Shown: positions 7,966 to 16,798 of the stretch, in pieces | How positions within the stretch are numbered: position 1 is the first letter of the stretch | Layout: the number at the start of each line of letters is the position of its first letter | Assembly: GCF_003056345.1 (NCBI RefSeq) | Contig: NZ_PYWB01000001.1 | Coordinates: 372,001-436,000, forward strand | DNA length: 64,000 nucleotides | Direction: 5' to 3' | Source of the DNA: Devosia submarina | GTDB taxonomy: Bacteria > Pseudomonadota > Alphaproteobacteria > Rhizobiales > Devosiaceae | Notes under the pieces: generated by a model | The model's database searches: none | What the model saw: the letters and a program-made list of their open reading frames with translations, nothing else | What the model was told of the DNA's origin: nothing | Translations under genes and position numbers: made by a program

Positions 7966-10326
7966 CTAAGTCAGCATCGCGTTGACGCGCGCAGCCAGTT
8001 CATCGTTCTGGAAGGGCTTGGCCAGCATGTCCATGCCGTCGCCCAGGAAACCGTCCCGATCCTGAACGCCATCGGCATAGCCCGTCACGAAAAGAATGGG
8101 GACGGACTGCCGTTTCTCGCGGGCGATCTCGGCCAGTTTGCGCCCGTTCAGCCCGGGCAAACCAACGTCGGACACGATCAGGTCGATCCGTCCATCTCCC
8201 TCGATATGGGGCAGGGCAGACCGCGCATCCTCGGCCTCCATGACATGGACGCCAAGGTCCTGGAGCACCTCAACGATGAGCATGCGAACCGCATCATCGT
8301 CCTCGATCACCAAGACCGTCTCTCCGTCCCATGTGCGGCTGTCGCGCGGGGGAATGTTCTGCTGTTCTGCAAGCGGCGCTAGTGCACGCCGCAGATAGAG
8401 CTCAATCCGCGTACCACGCCCGGGCTGGGAAACGATGTTTACATGCCCACCCGATTGCTTGACAAAGCCATAAACCATCGACAGTCCCAGCCCGGTGCCT
8501 TGGCCGATGGGCTTGGTAGTGAAAAACGGATCAAAAGCCTTGTTGATGACCTCCTCGGTCATGCCCTCGCCATTGTCGGCAACCGCGACAAGCACATATT
8601 CGCCGTCTTCGAGGCTGCCTCTGTGCTGGCCTGGGCCAACCAAAACGTTGGCGGTTTCTATCTGGAGTTTGCCGCCGCCGGGCATAGCGTCTCGGGCGTT
8701 GATCGCAAGATTGAGAACGGCGCTTTCGAGCTGGTTGCTGTCAGTTAGCCCGCGCCAAAGGTCGGTGCTGGAAGTGACCTCGAGCTCGATGTTTTCGCCC
8801 AGCGTACGATGAAGAAGATCTTCCATCGTTGTGATAACCGCAGCCACATCGACCGGTCGAACATCCAGTGTCTGCCGGCGGGAGAAGGCCAAGAGTCGTT
8901 GGGTCAGGGCCGCGGCGCGCTGGGCCGAAGAAATGGCCGCCTCCATGAAGCGGTCCAGGTCATCATAACGCTGCTTGCTGATCCGCCGGCTGATCACGTC
9001 GATGGCACCCATGATGCCGGCTAGAAGATTGTTGAAGTCATGCGCGATACCGCCGGTAAGCTGGCCGATCGCCTCCATTTTCTGCGACTGGCGCAAGGCC
9101 TCTTCCACATTTCGCACTCGCTCGGCAGCGGCTTTTTCCTCGGTGGTGTCGCGACCATTGCCATAGATAACGCCATTGTCGTCGGGCGTGATCGTCCAAG
9201 AAAACCAGCGATAGCTGCCGTCGATGTGGCGCAAGCGGTTTTCGAACTGGACCGACACCGTGGGCTTTGCCCGAGCCATCGTTGCGCCTGTCGCTTCGGC
9301 ATCATCTGGATGCACCCAGTCGAGCAGGGGACGGCCGAGCACATCATCCACCTTGTCACCCAAGGTGCGTGCCCATGACGGGCTGACATCGCGCATTTTT
9401 CCGTCTGGACCAATAACGGCAAGGACGTCCTGCGAATTCTGCCACAGGAGGTGGCGCTCCATGGCTTGCTGTTCGACACTGGCCTGCAGCGAGGCTGTGC
9501 GATCAAGCAGAGCAAGCTCTGCCTTTTTCTCGCTAGTGATGTCCCGCACCACACCGAGGAAGCGTTGGCAAAGACCATCTTCAAAGATTGCACTGCCCGT
9601 GCTTTCGATCCAGGCTGAACCGCCTTGCGGCGTTACGATACGGAACTGTTCTGCAAAGTCGGGGCTCGCCAGCTGCGTCGTAGAACGGCGAATGGCCTGG
9701 TGAATGCGTTCCCGATCGTCGGCATGGAGCATGCTTAGGAATAGGGGATAGTCCAATTCCACCGAAGGACCGACGGCAAACATGGCTCGACATTTTTGAT
9801 CCCAGCTGAGCTGCCCGGTTTGCGGATGATATTCCCAGCTCCCCAGCCGCGCAGCGCGTAGTGCAATGCGGCTGCCGATCTCGCTTGCCCTTAGGTCAGC
9901 TTCGATCTGCTGGCTGCGGCGGCGTTCCCGTGCTTCGCCGACGGCTCGCGCGACGGCCGAATGGAGGCGCCGCAGATTGCGCTTGGTGACATAGTCCACC
10001 GCGCCCTGGAGCAGGGCGTTGGTGGCGAAGTCCTCGCCCACCACGCCGGAAACAAAGATGAACGGCGTTTGAGGGCGACGCCCTCGGGCAATTTCCAGCG
10101 CAGCCAGACCATCGAAGTCCGGCAGCGAATAATCCGCCAGAATAACATCGTGCTCGCCTTTCAAAAGGCGCTCGAACTCCACCCGGCTGGTTGCCCGCTC
10201 GATCTCGAACGTCAGAGGTCCCGCTGCCAGATGAGTTTCCAGCAGCTCGGCGTCGATGTCACTATCTTCCAGCAGGAGGATGCGCAGGACCATCGGCTCA
10301 AAAAGGCGTTCAAACCTAGCGGTCAT
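7966..10326 (-). CDS. hybrid sensor histidine kinase (REC-PAS-PAS-HK-REC)
   Basis: A 786-residue soluble kinase. The domains in order are: receiver 1 (about 13-135, phosphoacceptor in ILADYSLPDFDG), a PAS/PAC domain (about 150-270), a second PAS (about 295-410, VIGPDGKMRDVSPSW), a HisKA domain with the catalytic His in GGIAHDFNNLLAGI, an HATPase_c domain (NLAINARDAMPGGG, DNGEGM, GTGLGLSMVYGFVKQSGG) and a C-terminal receiver (IVSDVGLPGLNG). No membrane segment is seen. The AHDFNN H-box is typical of kinases that pass phosphate to a fused receiver. Its ATG overlaps the stop of the upstream response regulator by 11 bases, so it belongs to the bacteriophytochrome operon; the N-terminal receiver could take phosphate from the phytochrome branch (inference). 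Confidence 0.93.
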   Translation of the reverse strand: MTARFERLFEPMVLRILLLEDSDIDAELLETHLAAGPLTFEIERATSRVEFERLLKGEHDVILADYSLPDFDGLAALEIARGRRPQTPFIFVSGVVGEDFATNALLQGAVDYVTKRNLRRLHSAVARAVGEARERRRSQQIEADLRASEIGSRIALRAARLGSWEYHPQTGQLSWDQKCRAMFAVGPSVELDYPLFLSMLHADDRERIHQAIRRSTTQLASPDFAEQFRIVTPQGGSAWIESTGSAIFEDGLCQRFLGVVRDITSEKKAELALLDRTASLQASVEQQAMERHLLWQNSQDVLAVIGPDGKMRDVSPSWARTLGDKVDDVLGRPLLDWVHPDDAEATGATMARAKPTVSVQFENRLRHIDGSYRWFSWTITPDDNGVIYGNGRDTTEEKAAAERVRNVEEALRQSQKMEAIGQLTGGIAHDFNNLLAGIMGAIDVISRRISKQRYDDLDRFMEAAISSAQRAAALTQRLLAFSRRQTLDVRPVDVAAVITTMEDLLHRTLGENIELEVTSSTDLWRGLTDSNQLESAVLNLAINARDAMPGGGKLQIETANVLVGPGQHRGSLEDGEYVLVAVADNGEGMTEEVINKAFDPFFTTKPIGQGTGLGLSMVYGFVKQSGGHVNIVSQPGRGTRIELYLRRALAPLAEQQNIPPRDSRTWDGETVLVIEDDDAVRMLIVEVLQDLGVHVMEAEDARSALPHIEGDGRIDLIVSDVGLPGLNGRKLAEIAREKRQSVPILFVTGYADGVQDRDGFLGDGMDMLAKPFQNDELAARVNAMLT

Positions 10327-10768
10327 TCCAGCCCCGAGGCGGTGGCTCGTTCAGCACGGCCCAGAACATGCCCAGGTCCTGTATGGCCTCAAAGAAGACA
10401 TTGAAGTCTACCGGCTTCACAACGAAAGCGTTGACGCCGTTCTCGTAGCTCGACAACACATCCCGCTCTTCGCGTGAGGAGGTCAGCATCACCACAGGGA
10501 CATGCTTATGCGCAGGGTCGCTTTTAATTGTTTCGAGAACCTGCAGGCCATCGATTTTAGGCAGCTTAAGGTCGAGCAGCACCACCGCCGGGTGACCAGG
10601 GTCCCGATCCTTGTAGGCTCCGCGTGTGTAGATGTAGTCGAGCGCCTCGGCGCCGTCCCGGGCAATGACGATGTCATTGGCGAGCTGACATTTCGCCAGC
10701 GCAGCCAGTGTCAGCTCGAGATCGCGCGGGTTATCCTCGACCAGCAGGATCGGACGTAAATCAGGCAT
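10316..10768 (-). CDS. phytochrome-associated response regulator (Rcp1/CheY-like)
   Basis: A 150-residue single receiver domain. The acidic pair is in LLVEDNPRD, the phosphoacceptor is Asp66 in VLLDLKLPKIDG, and VMLTSS and VVKPVDF complete the active site. The extended alpha4-beta5-alpha5 end resembles Rcp1, the usual partner of bacterial phytochromes. The start at 10768 gives an ATGCCTGA overlap with the phytochrome stop, so the pair is translationally coupled. Longer frames read back into the phytochrome gene and have no ribosome site. It most likely receives phosphate from the phytochrome encoded just upstream. Confidence 0.92.
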   Translation of the reverse strand: MPDLRPILLVEDNPRDLELTLAALAKCQLANDIVIARDGAEALDYIYTRGAYKDRDPGHPAVVLLDLKLPKIDGLQVLETIKSDPAHKHVPVVMLTSSREERDVLSSYENGVNAFVVKPVDFNVFFEAIQDLGMFWAVLNEPPPRGWNDR

Positions 10769-12959
10769 TCGGTTTGTCTCTTCCACCTTCCGGCAAAGTG
10801 AATGTAAAGGTGGCGCCTTCATCAACAGCACCCAGCGCCTCCACCTCCCCGCCATGGCGGTTGATGATGCGCTTGGTCAAGGCCAGTCCAATACCGGTAC
10901 CGGCAAAATCTTCCGCCCGGTGCAGGCGCTGGAATACGCCAAAGAGCTTGTGAACATAGGCCATCTCGAAACCAACGCCGTTGTCGCGAACCCTGTATAC
11001 GGTTTGTTGCCCGTCATTGGATCCCAAGATTTCAATAACAGCAGGATCGCGGCCAGTGCTGTACTTGATGGCGTTTTCCAAGAGATTAGCAAGTGCTTGG
11101 CGGATCAACGCCCCGTCGCCCCATGCTGGCGGCAGGTCTGCAATCTTCCACTGCACATTTCGGCCTTCCAAATCCGGTTCCAACGAGCGACGCACTTCGG
11201 CAACCAGCTTGTTCATATCGATGCGGGACTTGGCAACATTGGTGCGCCCGAGCTGCGAAAATGTCAGCAAATCGTCCACCAGCCGGCCAGCCGAGAGTGC
11301 CGAATCCACAATCGAGCGAAGATAGTGCCGCGACTTTTCATCCATGTTCTGTTCGCGGGCTGTCAGCAGTTCGGCATAGCCTACGATGTGGCGGAAGGGC
11401 GCCCTTAGGTCGTGCGAGACTGAATAGGAGAAAGACTCCAATTCCTTGTTGGAGCGTTCCAGCTCCTCGGTCATTTCGGCGCGTTCCTCTGCGCGCAACA
11501 GCACAAAATTGAGCAAGGCGTTCCGGAAGTCCTCGGCGCTTTCGATCTCGGCTTGCGTCCAGCTAATGGAGCGATGTCGCACCACTTCCTGCCACTGCTC
11601 AAACGATTTGCGCGGCGTTAGTCGCTCCTGCGGATCATCCGGCTTTCGAGGGTCGCCGCCCCAGGTCACCGTCCGCACCACTTCGGAGCGGAACCAGATG
11701 ACATAGGACGGATGCAGTTGCGAAATGGAGATCGCGAGAATTCCGCTAGCGGTGTCGGCTATTGCACTGCCGCCGGGCCAAACGGCTGAAAGCTGGTCGG
11801 TGGCGAAGCGATCCTGCTTCTCGGATTTCAGAAAGGCCACAAGAGCCTCTATGGCGTGCCGGCTTGGGGTTTCCCCAACGCTTCGCATCCCATCTTCGGT
11901 GACGATCACCGCGCCTTGTGCATTGGTCAGCGACAGCCAGGCCGCCGCATGCTTGGACAATTCCTCGGGCAGCTTGTCAGCCCGTGAAAGCTTGGGAAGG
12001 AGCGTCGTTTCGTGCTGCTTGAGCGCGATCCGCTGCGCTGCGTGGGCACCACGCTGGAGCGAACTGATCTGGAGGGAGAAGATCTTCGCAATGAAATTGC
12101 AGGCCGAGCGGATCTGTAGCGGCACTCTGCGTGGTTTTTCATTGTGGCAGGAGATCAAACCCCAAAGCCTGCCATCGACGATGATGGAAATGGACATGGA
12201 CGCGTACGTGCCCATGTTGCGCATATACTGCAGATGCACCGGCGAGACACTGCGCAGACCCGTGAAACTCAGATCGGTTGGCTGCCCATCAACCGGGCTG
12301 AGCAGCGGCACCAGGGGCACGGGCATGTAGTCGGCATCGGGAATGATGCGGAGTGGGCTCAGCCGGTAAAGTTCGCGCGCCTGACCGGGGATGTCGGATT
12401 CGGGAAAGCGCAGATCCAGATAAGAGGGCAGGGTACCATCGGTGCTTTGCGCTACAACGGTGCCGTGCCAATCAGGATCAAAGCTGTAGATCATGACTCG
12501 ATTGTACCGCGTTACAGTACGCACTTGGTCCGCTACCGCACCGGCCACCGCCTTGATCTCGTCCAGCGGCAGGATGGCATCCGCAAAGGCCTCAAGCCGG
12601 GGGAACATCGCTTCAATAGAAGATGCTTCGCCCTGATCGAGGGGCTCGAACTCCAATACGGCCCCTTGCGGCATATGGTGGCCGCTGATGTTGAAAAGGC
12701 CCCCGTCTCTTTCAAAAGACTGCAGCAAATTGGAGCCATCGGCCAGCCGCACCCAATCCAGCACATAGCCATCAAGCTCCAGAACGGCGCCTGCCACGTA
12801 ACCCGGCCCAAGCAGATCAGTGGCATTGGCGCTCGCCTGCAGAATACGTAGGCTCTGTGGCTCCACCACCAGCACGGCGCCATGCGGCTGTATACCACCA
12901 GGAATACGGATCGGCTCGGCGGCGCAATTGTCGATCTGCGCGTTGGTTAGGCCCGTCAA
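10761..12959 (-). CDS. bphP: bacteriophytochrome histidine kinase
   Basis: A 732-residue red/far-red photoreceptor kinase. PAS domain with biliverdin-attaching Cys12 (CAAEPIRIPGGIQPHG). GAF domain with the SDIP motif at 188-191, the chromophore-pocket His242 (VHLQYMRNMG) and Cys271-His272 (LISCHNEKP). PHY domain with the tongue motif PRKSF at 449-453. HisKA with His516 (SYSVSHDLRAPF). HATPase_c with LLENAIKYS, DNGVGF and GTGIGLAL. All residues needed for a photoactive, kinase-competent protein are present. It overlaps bphO upstream by ATGA and the response regulator downstream by 8 bases. Output genes are not visible; light control of motility, pigments or stress is possible but not shown here. 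Confidence 0.96.
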   Translation of the reverse strand: MTGLTNAQIDNCAAEPIRIPGGIQPHGAVLVVEPQSLRILQASANATDLLGPGYVAGAVLELDGYVLDWVRLADGSNLLQSFERDGGLFNISGHHMPQGAVLEFEPLDQGEASSIEAMFPRLEAFADAILPLDEIKAVAGAVADQVRTVTRYNRVMIYSFDPDWHGTVVAQSTDGTLPSYLDLRFPESDIPGQARELYRLSPLRIIPDADYMPVPLVPLLSPVDGQPTDLSFTGLRSVSPVHLQYMRNMGTYASMSISIIVDGRLWGLISCHNEKPRRVPLQIRSACNFIAKIFSLQISSLQRGAHAAQRIALKQHETTLLPKLSRADKLPEELSKHAAAWLSLTNAQGAVIVTEDGMRSVGETPSRHAIEALVAFLKSEKQDRFATDQLSAVWPGGSAIADTASGILAISISQLHPSYVIWFRSEVVRTVTWGGDPRKPDDPQERLTPRKSFEQWQEVVRHRSISWTQAEIESAEDFRNALLNFVLLRAEERAEMTEELERSNKELESFSYSVSHDLRAPFRHIVGYAELLTAREQNMDEKSRHYLRSIVDSALSAGRLVDDLLTFSQLGRTNVAKSRIDMNKLVAEVRRSLEPDLEGRNVQWKIADLPPAWGDGALIRQALANLLENAIKYSTGRDPAVIEILGSNDGQQTVYRVRDNGVGFEMAYVHKLFGVFQRLHRAEDFAGTGIGLALTKRIINRHGGEVEALGAVDEGATFTFTLPEGGRDKPNA

Positions 12960-13612
12960 GACACTGCCTCCCGGGCAAATGCACTCTCGAGCATAGTAAA
13001 GGTCTCGTTCGCGCCGTGAATCACGCCGTTGGCATCGGCGGGGGGAATATCCAAAAGCTCATCCTGAAAAAGGGACCACATGGCGCCGGTCTGGGGCCCA
13101 TAGGGGTCAAAATAGTTCGGGCTCTTCAGCGGCCAGTCTGCAGTTTTTTGAAGCGCCCTGGAGATCAACTTGCCACCCAGTGTTGACCCTTCCATGACGT
13201 AGAGCGCCCCAAAGGCTTCTGCCTTGTGGTGCGGTAGCCAAAGCGGAGCAAATGATCTCCGCTCAGGGGCGCGCCCGAGCTTGGTTAGGTCTGCCTCAAG
13301 AAGCGCGAGGCGCGAGCGCTCCTGTAGCCGCGCCGGTAACAGCGCCAGCATGGCTGGCTCGAAGACGGTGAGCACACGATGGAAGTTCTCTAGCATGGCG
13401 ATGGCGCTCGCAGCGCTTGGGCGGTGGAGGTCAAAGCCGGTAGCGGCCTCTAGTCTGGCATGCGCTTCAGCGGTTTCGACGCGCAACCGACGGGTCAGGC
13501 TTGAGGCAATATTCGGCTGAGTCAACGGAGCCTCAAGTCGTTCAAGAGGGAGGTCATCATAGCGTAGTGCCATGATCGGGTTCTGTGCAATTGGCAATAA
13601 CGCCCCTGCCAC
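12956..13612 (-). CDS. bphO: biliverdin-producing heme oxygenase
   Basis: A 218-residue (or about 205, from the internal ATG at 13573) heme oxygenase of the BphO type. It opens heme to biliverdin IX-alpha, the chromophore of the adjoining phytochrome. Visible marks are the proximal His in RVETAEAHARLE and the flexible glycine-rich distal helix ALYVMEGSTLGGKLISRAL. The stop overlaps the bphP start by ATGA, matching supply to use. The reading frame can begin at GTG 13612 or ATG 13573; neither has a strong ribosome site. It is the first gene of the five-gene light-signalling operon. Confidence 0.92.
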   Translation of the reverse strand: MAGALLPIAQNPIMALRYDDLPLERLEAPLTQPNIASSLTRRLRVETAEAHARLEAATGFDLHRPSAASAIAMLENFHRVLTVFEPAMLALLPARLQERSRLALLEADLTKLGRAPERRSFAPLWLPHHKAEAFGALYVMEGSTLGGKLISRALQKTADWPLKSPNYFDPYGPQTGAMWSLFQDELLDIPPADANGVIHGANETFTMLESAFAREAVS

Positions 13613-13792
13613 CCCACTGGAAATAACAAGGCTTTGTTTTTCGTTCCCTCATAAAGGAACAAGATTGGACGAAAAAGCCCGTTCGAAGGCTGGCTATGCA
13701 AAGCCATGGTGTGTGAAACTATCGAGAATCGAAACATCGGCCAGCATGCGAACGCGGACCAACCGCGCCTGAGTCTGGCGCAGAGGTGAATT

Positions 13793-14779
13793 ATGCACGT
13801 CTTGATTATTGGTGCGGCCGGCATGCTCGGGCGCAAGCTGACCGCGCAATTGGTCAGCGCCGGAACCTTGGGCGACAAGGCAATTGAAGCACTGACCCTT
13901 GCCGATATCGTGAAGCCTACAAGTCCAGTGGGGTTCGGCGGCAAGGTCACTGAACTCGTTCTAGACCTGGCTTCGCCATCCAGCGCCCAGCAGGTGATCG
14001 CCTCACGTCCAGACGTCATTTTCCATTTGGCAGCTGTTGTCTCTGGGGAGGCGGAGGCTGACTTCGAGAAAGGCTACAGAAGCAATCTGGGAGGAAGTGG
14101 CGCGCTGTTTGAGGCGATCCGGACGGAGGGGCAGAAGCAGCCTTACTGCCCGCGGGTTGTATTCTGTTCGTCCATAGCGGTATTCGGCCCGCCTTTTGCC
14201 GAGCCGATCCACGATGATTTCATCACTGCACCACAAACCAGTTACGGCACGCAGAAAGCGATGACGGAACTTCTTCTGGCCGACTACAGCCGGCGCGGCT
14301 TCTTTGACGGCATAGGCATCCGCCTGCCCACGATATGCGTGCGTCCAGGCACCCCCAATGCTGCCGCATCGGGTTTCTTTTCCAACATCCTGCGCGAGCC
14401 GCTGATCGGGCAGGAAGCTGTTCTGCCGGTGGACGAAAGCGTGCGCCATTGGTTTACCAGTCCACGCTCCGCCGTGGGCTTCCTCGTCCATGGCGCGACG
14501 ATCGATATCGAGTCATTGGGCACGCGGCGCACCCTCAACATGCCCGGCCTTTCCGCCACTGTTGCCGATCAGATCGAGGCCCTGCGAGCCGCCGCAGGCG
14601 AGAAGGCAGTCAAATTGATCCGCCGGGAACCTGATCCGCGCATCATTAAATTTGTAGATGGCTGGCCCTACAATTTCGCACCCGAAAGAGCCCTAGCCCT
14701 GGGCTTCAAGGCCGAGACCTCATTTGCAGAAATCATCCAAGCCCATATTGAGGACGAACTCGGGGGGGCGTTGCCATGA
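13793..14779 (+). CDS. denD: NAD-dependent epimerase/dehydrogenase, D-erythronate dehydrogenase-like
   Basis: A 328-residue extended SDR. The NAD fold begins with [13 protein letters not shown] and the active-site Tyr-x3-Lys is in [10 protein letters not shown], preceded by FCSSIAVFG. The [21 protein letters not shown] and [21 protein letters not shown] segments match the DenD family, which oxidises D-erythronate to 2-oxo-tetronate in C4 acid-sugar catabolism. Start ATG has an AGAGGTG site 5 bases upstream. The next gene overlaps it by ATGA. The usual DenD partners (a four-carbon acid-sugar kinase and OtnC/OtnI) are not here, so the substrate is inferred from family only. Confidence 0.75.
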   Translation: MHVLIIGAAGMLGRKLTAQLVSAGTLGDKAIEALTLADIVKPTSPVGFGGKVTELVLDLASPSSAQQVIASRPDVIFHLAAVVSGEAEADFEKGYRSNLGGSGALFEAIRTEGQKQPYCPRVVFCSSIAVFGPPFAEPIHDDFITAPQTSYGTQKAMTELLLADYSRRGFFDGIGIRLPTICVRPGTPNAAASGFFSNILREPLIGQEAVLPVDESVRHWFTSPRSAVGFLVHGATIDIESLGTRRTLNMPGLSATVADQIEALRAAAGEKAVKLIRREPDPRIIKFVDGWPYNFAPERALALGFKAETSFAEIIQAHIEDELGGALP

Positions 14780-15519
14780 GCCAACCCATCGCCCTAGTGA
14801 CCGGCGCCGGGACGGGCGTTGGAAAGGCTATCACTGGCGCTCTGCTCAAGGCCGGCTATGCCGTGGCCATGACCGGCCGCCGCAGCGAAGTGCTCGAGGC
14901 TGCTGCTAGCGAGTTTGCTGGCGAAACCCTTGTTTACCCAGCTGACATCGGCAACAGCGAGGAAGTGGATGCATTGTTTGCTGCGGTGGTTGCCCGATAT
15001 GGACGGCTGGACCTGCTGGTGAATAATGCCGGCATGTCCGCACCCGCGGTGCCCATTAATGAACTCGATGTTTCGGTCTGGCATCAGGTGGTGGGCGCAA
15101 ACCTGACGGGTGCCTTCCTGTGCACCCGGGCCGCTTTCCGGCAGATGAAGCGGCAAGATCCTCAGGGCGGCCGCATCATCAACAATGGCTCCATTTCGTC
15201 CATGACGCCGCGGCCGCACTCGGCGCCTTATACCGCCACCAAACACGCCATTACGGGCCTTACTAAATCATCGGCGCTAGACGGCCGCCCCTTCAACATC
15301 GCTTGCGGGCAGATCGACATTGGCAATGCGGCAACGGACATGACCAGCGCCATGTCCAAGGGCGTGCTGCAAGCCGATGGCTCGACGGCAGCCGAGCCGA
15401 CCATGGATGTGACCTTGGTGGCCGATGCCGTCCTCAACATGGCGCGGCTCCCCCTCTCAGCCAATGTGCTGTCCATGACCATCATGGCAACCAAAATGCC
15501 CTTCGTCGGCCGCGGCTGA
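14776..15519 (+). CDS. SDR-family oxidoreductase
   Basis: A 247-residue classical short-chain dehydrogenase. It has the NAD(P) motif [10 protein letters not shown], the NNAG motif, the catalytic Ser in [26 protein letters not shown] and the Tyr-x3-Lys in the same stretch. It starts inside the stop of the DenD-like gene (ATGA), so the two are made together, and the Gfo/Idh/MocA gene follows 43 bases later. The three form a likely sugar or sugar-acid oxidation operon. The substrate cannot be read from the sequence. Confidence 0.85.
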   Translation: MSQPIALVTGAGTGVGKAITGALLKAGYAVAMTGRRSEVLEAAASEFAGETLVYPADIGNSEEVDALFAAVVARYGRLDLLVNNAGMSAPAVPINELDVSVWHQVVGANLTGAFLCTRAAFRQMKRQDPQGGRIINNGSISSMTPRPHSAPYTATKHAITGLTKSSALDGRPFNIACGQIDIGNAATDMTSAMSKGVLQADGSTAAEPTMDVTLVADAVLNMARLPLSANVLSMTIMATKMPFVGRG

Positions 15520-15562
15520 CTGGCGCTTTTCTTATATTCAACCGCAATAACTGGGATCACAC

Positions 15563-16660
15563 ATGGACAAGTTGGGTATCGGCATTGTTGGGCTGGGAAA
15601 CATTTCCGCGGCCTATCTCAAGGCGAGCACGCATTTCCCTATTCTCGATATCCGCGCCGTTGCCGACATGAATCCGGCCGCTGCCAAGGCGCGGGCGGAC
15701 GAATTTGGGCTCAAGGCCGTCGGTGTGGATGAGCTTTTTGCTGATCCGTCCATCGACATCATCCTTAATCTGACTATCCCCAAGGCCCATGTGGAAGTTG
15801 GCCTGCGGGCAATCGAAGCCGGCAAGCACGTTTATTCCGAAAAACCACTCGGCATCGCCTTTGCAGAAGGTCAAAAGCTGATCGCGGCTGCCAAGGCCAA
15901 AGGCTTGCGCGTCGGCTCGGCTCCCGACACCTTCCTGGGCGGTGCACACCAAACATCGCGTCGCATCGTCGATGAAGACACGCTTGGGCAGATGGTTGGT
16001 GGCACGGCCTATTTCATGTGCCCTGGTCATGAGCGTTGGCACCCGAACCCCGCCTTTTACTACGAAGTGGGCGGCGGCCCGATGCTCGACATGGGACCCT
16101 ATTATATCACCGATCTGGTCAATCTGCTTGGCCCTGTAGCCAAGGTCTCCGGCGTGGGCTCCATGCTTCGCAACACGCGCACCATCACGGCCAAGGAACG
16201 TGCGGGCGAAATCATCCCGGTGCATGTGCCGACACACGTTTCGGGCACGCTAATTTTCCAGAGCGGCGCCGTTGTTCAGGTCACAATGAGCTTCGACGTG
16301 GCGGGGCACAAGCATGTGCCGCTGGAAATATACGGCACTGAAGGGAGCCTCGTTGTGCCAGATCCGAACTTCTTTGGTGGACAGATAGAACTGCTCAAAA
16401 AGGGCGGCGAATGGCAAAGGGTTGACACCGATATGCCCTATGCCGACGGAAATTACCGTTCCATTGGTCTCGCCGATATGGCGCATGCTATCGCAAGTGA
16501 CCGCCCCCACCGCGCGAACGGAGACCTGGCGCTCCATGTTCTTGAAGTTATGGAGGCCTTTGATGTTTCGTCTCGGACGGGACAGGTCGTAAATATTTCA
16601 ACACCCGTGGAACGGCCTATCCCCTTGGCCCATTCGCTAAGCAACGGAAAACTGGCCTAA
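15563..16660 (+). CDS. Gfo/Idh/MocA-family dehydrogenase
   Basis: A 365-residue NAD(P)-dependent dehydrogenase of the glucose-fructose oxidoreductase/inositol dehydrogenase/MocA family. The Rossmann domain opens with IGIVGLGNISAAYLKAS. The catalytic EKPLG (SEKPLGIAFAEG) is at about 93-102, and a GGGPMLDMGPYYITDLVNLLG segment is typical of the C-terminal domain that holds the substrate-binding His/Asp. Third gene of the oxidoreductase cluster beginning at 13793. No transporter or regulator of the cluster adjoins it. Confidence 0.88.
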   Translation: MDKLGIGIVGLGNISAAYLKASTHFPILDIRAVADMNPAAAKARADEFGLKAVGVDELFADPSIDIILNLTIPKAHVEVGLRAIEAGKHVYSEKPLGIAFAEGQKLIAAAKAKGLRVGSAPDTFLGGAHQTSRRIVDEDTLGQMVGGTAYFMCPGHERWHPNPAFYYEVGGGPMLDMGPYYITDLVNLLGPVAKVSGVGSMLRNTRTITAKERAGEIIPVHVPTHVSGTLIFQSGAVVQVTMSFDVAGHKHVPLEIYGTEGSLVVPDPNFFGGQIELLKKGGEWQRVDTDMPYADGNYRSIGLADMAHAIASDRPHRANGDLALHVLEVMEAFDVSSRTGQVVNISTPVERPIPLAHSLSNGKLA

Positions 16661-16798
16661 GACAGGGTGGCTGACGAGCCGTTCACAGCGGCGTGAGCTA
16701 TAACCATGTTGCATGCCACCCATGCGACAACTTTTCCCCCTATCCAGCGTTGAGGATTTGCCGACAGAGCTAGGCTAATTCCTGCACCGGATTGAGTT

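Noticed and set aside
13636..13675. GGAAC motifs upstream of bphO and the DenD-like gene, looking like EcfG general-stress promoters.
   Set aside because: The distance from GGAAC to GTT is 15 bases on the minus strand and the plus-strand pair is 19 apart; both miss the 16-17 spacing of the GGAAC...CGTT consensus.
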